From Porifericola rhodea (GTDB lineage Bacteria; Bacteroidota; Bacteroidia; Cytophagales; Cyclobacteriaceae): a stretch of DNA of 64,000 bases. How positions within the stretch are numbered: the stretch's first letter is position 1; each line of letters opens with the position of its first letter. Positions 52,757-59,881 of this stretch are shown piece by piece. The stretch is from positions 2,806,501 to 2,870,500 of the forward strand of contig NZ_CP119421.1 in the NCBI RefSeq assembly GCF_030506305.1, written 5' to 3'. Both the position numbers and the translations under genes were made by a program. The notes under the pieces are model-generated. The model was given only the letters and a program-made list of their open reading frames with translations. It did no database searches and had not been told where the DNA came from.

Positions 52757-52904
52757 AAAACTTGATACGAACTTATTGTAACTTTTACCTATCCTTTGCT
52801 GTCGGCCTTAAAGGCAGGTTACAGGAGTAGGCAATATGAGCTGGAAGAAATATTGCTAATAATGAGCAAAAACTTCATGTAGATAGAGAGTTCATTATAA
52901 ACTG

Positions 52905-52942
52905 AAAAAAGGGCTCTAATTTGACTCAATAAGCCTTTTTTT
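52905..52942. terminator. Orphan terminator-like hairpin between divergent genes
   Basis: AAAAAGG(G)CT (52906-52915) pairs with AGCCTTTTT (52932-52940), with one bulged G and T/A tracts on both sides. No gene ends here: valS and the response regulator both start away from it. Possible small RNA end or leader attenuator. Confidence 0.55.
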
Positions 52943-53028
52943 AGTTACAGAAATGTGTAATGAGCATAAGTATGCTTAAAGATAAAGCAATAGATAAGTG
53001 CTAATTTTTTATTCCTGTTTTTTGTATA

Positions 53029-53036
53029 TATTTTTG
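53029..53036 (+). promoter_or_regulatory. Candidate -7 element of the two-component operon
   Basis: TATTTTTG matches TAnnTTTG but lies 64 nt before the ATG and the surroundings are all T/A-rich; low confidence. No -33 element. Confidence 0.3.
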
Positions 53037-53099
53037 GCATAAAAGTACGATTTGGCTATTAAGCTAATTCGTTGATAATTAAACTATTATCTTACTCAT

Positions 53100-53789
53100 A
53101 TGGCAAGCAAGCAACACAAAGTGCTTGTGGTAGACGACGAACCTGATATTCTGGATCTGCTGGAGTACAATCTGGCAAAAGAAGGATATAAAGTAAAAAC
53201 TGCTACCAACGGAAGGAAGGCTGTAGAAATAGCCGCCCATTTCTTACCAGACTTAATACTTCTGGATATTATGATGCCTCATCAGGACGGGGTGGAAACC
53301 TGTCGTCAGTTGAGGGAAAATCCAGACCTCTATAATACTTACATCGTGTTTTTGACTGCCCGCTCTGAAGAGTACTCAGAGGTAGCCGCCTTTGATACCG
53401 GTGCTGATGATTATATAACCAAGCCCATTAAGCCCCGCGCGTTAATGAGCCGCATTAGTGCTATGTTCAGAAGGGAGGCCAAGAAAAAACAAAAGAGTGA
53501 TAAGATTAGCATAGGAGGGCTTACTATTGACCGTACCAGTTATATGGTTACCGTAAATGGTGAGCAGATAAGCCTGCCCAAAAAAGAATTTGAACTCCTC
53601 TATTTTCTCGCTCAGAACCCCGATAAAGTGCATAGCCGCGATGACCTTTTGCAAAACATCTGGGGAGCGGATGTATACGTGCTGGCCAGAACTGTAGATG
53701 TGCACATTCGTAAAGTGAGAGAAAAAGTGGGTAGCCAGTACATTGTTACCGTCAAGGGTGTGGGCTATAAGTTTGGAGTAGAAGAGTAA
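53100..53789 (+). CDS. OmpR/PhoB-family response regulator
   Basis: 229 aa. The receiver domain (about 6-122) has acidic pocket Asp12-Asp13, phosphoacceptor Asp56 (LLDIMMP), switch Thr86 (FLTAR) and Lys108 (TKPI). The DNA-binding winged helix (about 135-228) has LPKKEFELLYFLAQNP and the recognition helix RTVDVHIRKVREKVG. It is 18 nt upstream of its partner kinase gene. The pair resembles PhoB/PhoR in arrangement, but a phosphate role is not established and no pst genes are near. Confidence 0.95.
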   Translation: MASKQHKVLVVDDEPDILDLLEYNLAKEGYKVKTATNGRKAVEIAAHFLPDLILLDIMMPHQDGVETCRQLRENPDLYNTYIVFLTARSEEYSEVAAFDTGADDYITKPIKPRALMSRISAMFRREAKKKQKSDKISIGGLTIDRTSYMVTVNGEQISLPKKEFELLYFLAQNPDKVHSRDDLLQNIWGADVYVLARTVDVHIRKVREKVGSQYIVTVKGVGYKFGVEE

Positions 53790-53807
53790 GGATAAAAATA
53801 CCATACT

Positions 53808-54875
53808 ATGTTGGTTAATGCCCGAGGCGTTGCACTTTTGCTCGGAATATCCATTTCTATTGTTACTACTGCCTTTTTATCATTGGTAGAAGGGGTAACG
53901 CCTACGGCTCTTATTGTGGCCCTGGTTATATCTTTCTCGTCTTCCTACATACTTATCAATATCAGCCTGGAGTTTATGATCTTTCGCGAGATCAATAAAA
54001 TCTATAATGTGCTGGACAAGCTTAAGCGCAAAGACCTCTCTTTTGTAGGAGAGCGAGATCGCAAACGGGCAGTTAACCCACTTAAGCAGATTAATGAGGA
54101 GATTTTTGAGTATGCTGCCAATAAGCAGAAAGAAATTAACGACCTTAAAAAGATGGAAGAATTCAGGAGGGAGTTTGTAGCTAATGTCTCTCACGAGCTT
54201 AAGACTCCCATTTTTGCTGCTCAGGGCTTTGTGCATACCCTTTTGGATGGTGCCATGGAGAACAAAAAGGTGCGCTATAAATTTCTGAAGAAAGCAGGAA
54301 AAAGTCTGGATGGACTGGATATGCTGGTGCAGGATCTGCTTACGCTTTCTCAAATGGAGACAGGAGATATTAAAATGAATTATGAGCATTATGATATCTG
54401 CCATATAGTTAGAGAGGTGTTTGATCAGTTTGAAAGCGAAGCTGAGAAAAAAGGTATAGACCTTATTCTTACGGATGGATCACCAACTTATGTTTTTGCT
54501 GATAAGCAACGTATCTATCAGGTAATGGTAAACCTGGTAAGCAATGCCATCAAATACACCAAACATGAAGGTGCCGTGGAAGTGTACTTTAAGAAAGCGG
54601 TAGATGGTATAGTCATCCACGTGAAAGACCATGGAAGAGGTATTCCTGCTGAAGATATAGATCGTATCTTTGAACGTTTCTATCGTGTAGAAAAAAGCCG
54701 TTCAAAAAATAAAGGAGGAACAGGATTGGGTCTGGCCATTGTTAAACATATTATAGAGCTACACCATTCTAAAGTAAAAGTGCAGAGTGAAGTAGACCTT
54801 GGCTCTGTATTTAGTTTTAAGTTACCTAAAGGCGACAGAACAAAAGCAGACAGCGGAGAAGAAGAAGTCGCCTGA
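53808..54875 (+). CDS. Membrane sensor histidine kinase with almost no periplasmic domain
   Basis: 355 aa. Two transmembrane helices (about residues 7-26 and 33-55) are separated by a loop of only about six residues, so no extracytoplasmic sensor domain exists. A HAMP-like linker is followed by the HisKA helix with the phosphorylated His129 in VSHELKTPIF. The HATPase domain has the N box (LVSNAIKY), G1 (DHGRGI) and G2 (GGTGLGLAI). The partner regulator is 18 nt upstream; expected to sense membrane or partner-protein signals. Confidence 0.94.
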   Translation: MLVNARGVALLLGISISIVTTAFLSLVEGVTPTALIVALVISFSSSYILINISLEFMIFREINKIYNVLDKLKRKDLSFVGERDRKRAVNPLKQINEEIFEYAANKQKEINDLKKMEEFRREFVANVSHELKTPIFAAQGFVHTLLDGAMENKKVRYKFLKKAGKSLDGLDMLVQDLLTLSQMETGDIKMNYEHYDICHIVREVFDQFESEAEKKGIDLILTDGSPTYVFADKQRIYQVMVNLVSNAIKYTKHEGAVEVYFKKAVDGIVIHVKDHGRGIPAEDIDRIFERFYRVEKSRSKNKGGTGLGLAIVKHIIELHHSKVKVQSEVDLGSVFSFKLPKGDRTKADSGEEEVA

Positions 54876-54932
54876 AGATTTTTTAAACAAGGCTAATTTG
54901 TTTAAGCCTTCCATCATTATTAATTATACATT

Positions 54933-55688
54933 ATGGACTCACATCAATCATACGCTGCCCACGCATTACAGCAGTTATACAAAACCCCTTTCAAAGACCT
55001 GATTCTTTTTGAGAATGATGATTATCTGCTGATTAATAAGCCGGCATTTATATCTACGCTGGATGACAGAAACGATGATTTAAGTATCATAAGATTGGCA
55101 AAAGACTATATTGCAGATGCGCAGGTATGTCATCGCCTGGACAAAGAGACGTCAGGAGTGCTGCTCATTGCCAAACATCCTGAAGCTTACCGTTCGGCTT
55201 CTATGCAGTTTGAGCATCGCAAGGTTACCAAAACTTACCATGCTGTGTGTGATGGAATTCATGATTTTGATGATCTTAAAATTGACCTGCCCATACATGC
55301 TACCAACAAAGGTGTAGTAAAAATTAGTAGAAGAGACGGAAAAGAAGCTTTAACATACGTTAAGACAATAAAAGCTTACAGAAGGCATACCTTGGTAGAG
55401 TGCCAGCCGGTAACGGGGCGTATGCACCAGATAAGGATCCATTTAACCAGTCAGGGGGCTCCTATAAGCGGTGATGAAAAGTATGGTGGCAAACCTTTTT
55501 TTCTGTCGGCGATTAAGAAAAAATATAATTTAAGAAAAGATGCAGAAGAGCATCCTTTAATAAAAAGAGTAGCTTTGCACGCACAATCTCTTAGATTTGA
55601 ACTATTAGATCAGCAGAGCGTTTGTGTAGAAGCACCTTATCCAAAGGACTTTGCTGTGGTAGTCAAGCAATTAGAAAAGTTGAGCTAA
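54933..55688 (+). CDS. RluA-family pseudouridine synthase
   Basis: 251 aa. The catalytic Asp70 lies in the family motif CHRLDKETSGVLL. GRMHQIRIHL and PISGDEKYGG near the C-terminal third complete the signature. The N-terminus has no S4 domain. Such enzymes isomerise specific uridines in rRNA or tRNA; the site is not evident. It starts 57 nt after the kinase gene and precedes the ribosomal operon promoter. Confidence 0.94.
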   Translation: MDSHQSYAAHALQQLYKTPFKDLILFENDDYLLINKPAFISTLDDRNDDLSIIRLAKDYIADAQVCHRLDKETSGVLLIAKHPEAYRSASMQFEHRKVTKTYHAVCDGIHDFDDLKIDLPIHATNKGVVKISRRDGKEALTYVKTIKAYRRHTLVECQPVTGRMHQIRIHLTSQGAPISGDEKYGGKPFFLSAIKKKYNLRKDAEEHPLIKRVALHAQSLRFELLDQQSVCVEAPYPKDFAVVVKQLEKLS

Positions 55689-55712
55689 TCTACAGAAAAG
55701 CAGCAAGGTGTA

Positions 55713-55743
55713 TTGCATTTGAAGGAAATACCCGCTACCTTTG
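55713..55743 (+). promoter_or_regulatory. Promoter of the rplM-rpsI operon
   Basis: -33 TTG (55713-55715), 20-nt spacer, -7 TACCTTTG (55736-55743), a TAnnTTTG match. Predicted leader of about 55 nt, containing the perfect hairpin-forming GGTTTAGTAAACC (55775-55787), before the rplM start. Confidence 0.7.
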
Positions 55744-55803
55744 TGTTCTTTTTAGAAAAAGGCGGAGTTACATTGGTTTAGTAAACCTTAAAATTACATA
55801 AAA

Positions 55804-56256
55804 TTGGATATTGTAAGTTATAAAACGGTATCGGCTAACAAGTCAACTGTAGAAAAGAATTGGTACATCGTTGACGCCGGTGACGCTACACTAGGACGTT
55901 TGTGCAGCGAAGTTGCCAAAATCTTGAGAGGTAAGCACAAGCCTAGCTTCACACCTCACGTAGATTGTGGCGATAAAGTCGTGGTTGTTAATGCTGACAA
56001 ACTACGTCTGACAGGTACAAAAATGGATACCAAAGAGTATGTTCGCCATACAGGTTATCCCGGAGGACAGAGAACGTCTACTCCTCGTGAAGAAATGGAA
56101 AAGTCTTCTACACGCGTAATTGAGAAGGCTGTAAAAGGTATGCTTCCTAAAAACAGACTGGGAAGACAGATTATTAAAAACCTGCACATCTATGAAGGAG
56201 CTGAGCATCCTCATGAAGCGCAGCAGCCTCAAAAATTAGATTTAAGTCACCTATAA
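55804..56256 (+). CDS. rplM: 50S ribosomal protein L13 (TTG start)
   Basis: 150 aa, uL13. The frame begins with TTG at 55804, giving MDIVSYKTVSANKSTVEKNW, which matches the family's N-terminus. No ATG occurs earlier in frame, and the first internal ATG is more than 70 codons in, so TTG is the only reasonable start. Typical segments: YIVDAGDATLGRLCSEVAKI, KHKPSFTPHVDCGDKVVVVN, GMLPKNRLGRQIIKNLH. It precedes rpsI by 15 nt. Confidence 0.97.
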   Translation: MDIVSYKTVSANKSTVEKNWYIVDAGDATLGRLCSEVAKILRGKHKPSFTPHVDCGDKVVVVNADKLRLTGTKMDTKEYVRHTGYPGGQRTSTPREEMEKSSTRVIEKAVKGMLPKNRLGRQIIKNLHIYEGAEHPHEAQQPQKLDLSHL

Positions 56257-56271
56257 GCTCAAAACGCATCT

Positions 56272-56658
56272 ATGGAAGTTATTAATACAATTGGTAGACG
56301 TAAGACTTCAGTAGCTAGGTTGTACATGCAGCCTGGCAATGGCAATATTACAGTAAACAAAAAATCTGTAGAAAAATATTTCCCTTCTGAGATTCTTCAG
56401 ACTATTGTAAAGCAGCCTTTGTCTCTTACTGAGCAGGAAGGTAGCTTTGACCTGAAAATTGTAGTAAGCGGAGGTGGAGTTAAAGGACAGGCAGAAGCTA
56501 TTCGTTTGGCTGTGTCTCGCGCTTTGGTTTCTACTAACGAAGAGCATCGCTCGCCACTTAAGAAAGAAGGATTCCTTACTCGTGACCCTCGTATGGTTGA
56601 GCGTAAGAAATACGGACGCAGAAAAGCAAGAAGAGCATTTCAGTTTAGTAAACGATAA
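56272..56658 (+). CDS. rpsI: 30S ribosomal protein S9
   Basis: 128 aa, uS9. Contains IGRRKTSVARLY at the N-terminus, VSGGGVKGQAEAIRLAVSRAL in the middle and the basic C-terminal tail MVERKKYGRRKARRAFQFSKR (conserved penultimate Lys-Arg). It is cotranscribed with rplM, the universal pair. The next gene, rpsB, is 65 nt away with a hairpin between. Confidence 0.98.
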   Translation: MEVINTIGRRKTSVARLYMQPGNGNITVNKKSVEKYFPSEILQTIVKQPLSLTEQEGSFDLKIVVSGGGVKGQAEAIRLAVSRALVSTNEEHRSPLKKEGFLTRDPRMVERKKYGRRKARRAFQFSKR

Positions 56659-56673
56659 AATTTGTGTTTACTC

Positions 56674-56695
56674 GAGCCTGTGCCTTAACAGGCTC
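56674..56695 (+). promoter_or_regulatory. Hairpin between rpsI and rpsB
   Basis: GAGCCTGT / ACAGGCTC (56674-56681 with 56688-56695), loop GCCTTA, no T tract. It lies in the 65-nt leader of rpsB and may be part of an autoregulatory site or a processing signal. Confidence 0.45.
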
Positions 56696-56723
56696 CTCAG
56701 GAGTAAAACAATAAACCTACATA

Positions 56724-57512
56724 ATGGAAAATTTAAAATACAAAGACTTATTAGACGCTGGTGTTCACTTTGGACACCTTACCCGCAAGTGGAATCCTAA
56801 AATAGCTCCCTATGTTTTCATGGAGAGAAATGGTATCCACATCATTGACCTTAACAAAACTTTAGTTTGCCTGGAAGATGCTGCTAACGCCATGAAGCAG
56901 ATCGTAAAATCAGGTCGTAAGGTGATGTTTGTAGCTACCAAAAAGCAAGCGCAGGAGGTAGTATCTGAAGAAGCTAAGCGTTTGAGAATGCCTTACGTAA
57001 CCGACCGTTGGTTAGGAGGTATGATGACTAACTTTGCTACCATCCGTAAGTCTTTGCGTAAGATGTCATCTATTGATAAGCTTATGAAAGAAGAAGCTTA
57101 TAAGAACCTGGCGAAGCGTGAGCGCCTGATGATGAGCAGAGAGAGAGAGAAGCTAGAGAAAGTGTTGGGAGGAATTTCTGACCTTACCCGTCTGCCAGCG
57201 GCTTTATTTGTAGTAGATATTAAGCGTGAGCATATTGCTATCAAAGAAGCTCAAAAGCTGAACATCCCGGTAATTGGTATTGTGGATACTAACTCTGACC
57301 CTAATGAGGTGCAGTACCCTATCCCTGCCAACGATGATGCCTACAAATCTATTTCCCTAATTGTAAAGTACATGGGTAAAGCAGTGGAAGAGGGATTGAT
57401 AGAGCGTAAGCAGCAGAAGGAAGAGGCAAAACTGAAAGAAGAAGAGAATCAGAAGAAAGAGGCGGACGAGCAGGATACGCTGGAGAAGAATGATTCAGAA
57501 GCTAAACAGTAA
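56724..57512 (+). CDS. rpsB: 30S ribosomal protein S2
   Basis: 262 aa, uS2. Motifs LLDAGVHFGHLTRKWNPKI near the start, FVATKKQAQEVV, RWLGGMMTNFATI, and LPAALFVVDIKREHIAIKEA with VGIVDTNSDPNEV. The C-terminal 35 residues are a Glu/Lys-rich tail (KEEAKLKEEENQKKEADEQ), common in Bacteroidota. It is followed by a strong terminator, so tsf has separate or read-through expression. Confidence 0.98.
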   Translation: MENLKYKDLLDAGVHFGHLTRKWNPKIAPYVFMERNGIHIIDLNKTLVCLEDAANAMKQIVKSGRKVMFVATKKQAQEVVSEEAKRLRMPYVTDRWLGGMMTNFATIRKSLRKMSSIDKLMKEEAYKNLAKRERLMMSREREKLEKVLGGISDLTRLPAALFVVDIKREHIAIKEAQKLNIPVIGIVDTNSDPNEVQYPIPANDDAYKSISLIVKYMGKAVEEGLIERKQQKEEAKLKEEENQKKEADEQDTLEKNDSEAKQ

Positions 57513-57541
57513 TTGACATCTTCTAAATATCAGACATATAC

Positions 57542-57573
57542 GAACATCGGCTTTCGCTCGATGTTCTTTTTTT
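57542..57573 (+). terminator. Intrinsic terminator after rpsB
   Basis: GAACATCG (57542-57549) pairs with CGATGTTC (57559-57566), then seven T. 29 nt past the rpsB stop. Confidence 0.9.
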
Positions 57574-57599
57574 ATACACGAATTTTACACACGATGGCA

Positions 57600-57619
57600 T
57601 GGTGGGGCTGCCCCGGCCA
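57600..57619 (+). promoter_or_regulatory. GC-rich hairpin in the tsf leader
   Basis: GGGG-CTG-CCCC with outer TGG/CCA pairing, standing out in an A/T-rich leader 46 nt before tsf. It could modulate tsf expression or merely stabilise the mRNA. Confidence 0.4.
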
Positions 57620-57665
57620 GCGTAAACAATAACACAATTAATAAACCTAGAAAAAAAATTCTGTT

Positions 57666-58496
57666 ATGGCTATCACCGCAAAAGATGTAAACAAGCTCCG
57701 CCAAATGACAGGAGCCGGAATGATGGACTGCAAAAAAGCTTTGGTTGAAGCTGATGGCGATTTTGATAAAGCAGTAGAAATCCTGAGAAAAAAAGGACAG
57801 AAAATTTCTGCCTCTCGCTCTGATCGTGAGACCAACGAAGGTGCTGTTTTCGTAAAATCTGCTGATGATCTTAAAGAAGCAGTGTTGATTTCTTTAAATT
57901 GCGAGACTGACTTCGTAGCCAAAAACGAGGAATTTCAGCAAGCAGGAAAGTCTATCATTGAAGTTGCATTCAATGAGAAGCCTGCTAACGTAGAAGAACT
58001 TAAGCAGCTTAAAGTAGGAGACCTTACGATAGAAGAAAAACTTACCGAACTGGTAGGTAAAATTGGTGAGAAGATTGACATAGGAGCCTACGAAAGACTA
58101 AGCGCTGAAATGGTAGTGTCGTATATCCACGCTGGAGACCGTCTGGGAGTGTTGGTTGCTCTGGAAAATACTGGTGGCGAAGCAGAAGAAGCTGGTCGCG
58201 ATATCGGTATGCAGATCGCTGCTATGAACCCTGTAGCTCTGGACAAAGATGGTGTAGACCAGTCAGTAATTGACCGTGAGTTAGAAATCGGACGTGAGCA
58301 GGCTCGCGCAGAAGGTAAACCAGACAATATCATTGAGAAAATTGCTGAAGGTAAACTCAATAAGTTCTACAAGGAGAATACATTGGTAAACCAGGCCTAC
58401 GTAAAAGACTCAAGCATGAGCGTAGAGAAGTACCTTGATAGTGTAAACAAAGGTATGAAAGTAGTTGCTTTCAAACGTGTTTCTGTAAGCGAGTAA
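57666..58496 (+). CDS. tsf: Translation elongation factor Ts
   Basis: 276 aa. Exchanges GDP for GTP on EF-Tu. The N-terminal UBA-like domain has VNKLRQMTGAGMMDCKKAL and DFDKAVEILRKKG. TDFVAKNEEF in the core and a QAYVKDSSMSVEKYL C-terminal segment are standard. Normal length and standard position after rpsB; a terminator follows. Confidence 0.98.
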   Translation: MAITAKDVNKLRQMTGAGMMDCKKALVEADGDFDKAVEILRKKGQKISASRSDRETNEGAVFVKSADDLKEAVLISLNCETDFVAKNEEFQQAGKSIIEVAFNEKPANVEELKQLKVGDLTIEEKLTELVGKIGEKIDIGAYERLSAEMVVSYIHAGDRLGVLVALENTGGEAEEAGRDIGMQIAAMNPVALDKDGVDQSVIDRELEIGREQARAEGKPDNIIEKIAEGKLNKFYKENTLVNQAYVKDSSMSVEKYLDSVNKGMKVVAFKRVSVSE

Positions 58497-58515
58497 GCAC
58501 TAATACATAATTTTG

Positions 58516-58547
58516 AACCCGACATATTAGGTGTCGGGTTTTTTTTT
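58516..58547 (+). terminator. Intrinsic terminator after tsf
   Basis: AACCCGACA (58516-58524), loop TATTAGG, TGTCGGGTT (58532-58540), then a run of T. 20 nt past the stop. Confidence 0.92.
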
Positions 58548-58691
58548 GTCCGAAAAATGAAGGACATCCAGACACAATTGTTTTAATTTGAAGCGCAAGC
58601 CAATCTTCTCACAGAAATTTATATATTTACCGACTAAAATATTAGTTTAAGAGCTTGCCGTTAAATTGTTGATTTTAAGTACTCTTGTATT

Positions 58692-59816
58692 ATGAAGTTT
58701 GTCGTTTCTTCCTCTGCCTTGCTGAAGCAACTGTCTGCTATAAATGGAGTGATTGCTTCCAATCCGGTGGTACCCATACTGGAAAACTTCCTTTGTGAGG
58801 TAAGTAGCGGTAAGTTAACTATTACTGCTTCTGACCTGCAAACTTCCATGATCACCGAAATGGAAGTGGATGCCGAGGAAAGTGGAAGTATAGCCGTGCC
58901 TGCCCGTATCTTAATTGATACTTTGAAAAATCTACCCGAACAGCCTGTTACCTTTACTATTGATGCGTCTTCATACAATATAGAGATACACTCGACCAAT
59001 GGTCAGTATCGCTTGTCAGGTGAAAATGCGACCGACTTTCCCAGCATTGCTAAAGTAGAGGATGGCTATGATGTAGAGATTCCATCAGATGTATTGTCTA
59101 GTGCTGTAAACAATACATTATTTGCGACAAGTACCGATGAGCTTCGTCCGGCTATGACGGGGGTATATGTAAATCTGAAAGATGATAATAGCACATTCGT
59201 AGCTACTGACGGGCATCGGCTGATCCGTTATTTGCGCTCCGATGTACATTCTACAAATCAGTCTTCGCTTATCATACCTCGCAAAGCACTGAGCCTGCTT
59301 AAAAATAGCTTGCCCAGCGATAGGGTACCAGTAAACGTGCAGTTTAATGCTTCAAACGTTTTCTTCAAATTCAACAATATACAGTTAATTTGCCGACTGA
59401 TAGATGAGCGTTATCCAGACTATGAGAATGTTATACCTCAGGATAATAAAAATGAGATGGTAATTAGTCGTCTGGAACTCCTTAGCTCTCTTAAGCGTAT
59501 CGCAATCTATGCTAACAAAACTACCCATCAGGTAAGGCTTAAAATTACCGGTAGCGAACTACATATCTCTGCGGAAGATCTGGACTTCTCTAATGAAGCA
59601 AATGAGCAATTGAGCTGTGAGCATGAGGGAGAAGATATAGAAATAGGCTTTAACGCACGCTTCCTGATTGAGATGCTGAATAATCTGGACTCTGACGAAA
59701 TTATCCTTAAACTTTCAGCTCCTAACCGTGCGGGGCTAATTGTACCTAAAGACTCTGATAGCGATGAAGATATTCTGATGCTGGTAATGCCAGTTATGTT
59801 GAATAACTACGCTTAA
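58692..59816 (+). CDS. dnaN: DNA polymerase III beta sliding clamp
   Basis: 374 aa, three similar clamp domains (about 1-120, 128-245, 246-374). It opens MKFVVSSSALLKQLSAING. The second domain has ATDGHRLIRY, and the C-terminus VMPVMLNNYA replaces the usual MPMRL. It is isolated from dnaA; in Bacteroidota dnaN is often separate. Terminator follows 29 nt downstream. Confidence 0.96.
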   Translation: MKFVVSSSALLKQLSAINGVIASNPVVPILENFLCEVSSGKLTITASDLQTSMITEMEVDAEESGSIAVPARILIDTLKNLPEQPVTFTIDASSYNIEIHSTNGQYRLSGENATDFPSIAKVEDGYDVEIPSDVLSSAVNNTLFATSTDELRPAMTGVYVNLKDDNSTFVATDGHRLIRYLRSDVHSTNQSSLIIPRKALSLLKNSLPSDRVPVNVQFNASNVFFKFNNIQLICRLIDERYPDYENVIPQDNKNEMVISRLELLSSLKRIAIYANKTTHQVRLKITGSELHISAEDLDFSNEANEQLSCEHEGEDIEIGFNARFLIEMLNNLDSDEIILKLSAPNRAGLIVPKDSDSDEDILMLVMPVMLNNYA

Positions 59817-59844
59817 AGCTTTACACTACCCAACCCATATGAGA

Positions 59845-59881
59845 AAGGCTACCTTTATGGGTAGCCTTCTTGCTTTTTTTT
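59845..59881 (+). terminator. Intrinsic terminator after dnaN
   Basis: AAGGCTACC (59845-59853), loop TTTATG, GGTAGCCTT (59860-59868), CTTGC then eight T. It abuts the stop codon of the convergent hydrolase gene. Confidence 0.88.

Noticed and set aside
53100-54875. Calling the two-component pair phoB/phoR
   Set aside because: No pst or phoU genes and a kinase without the PhoR sensor layout.
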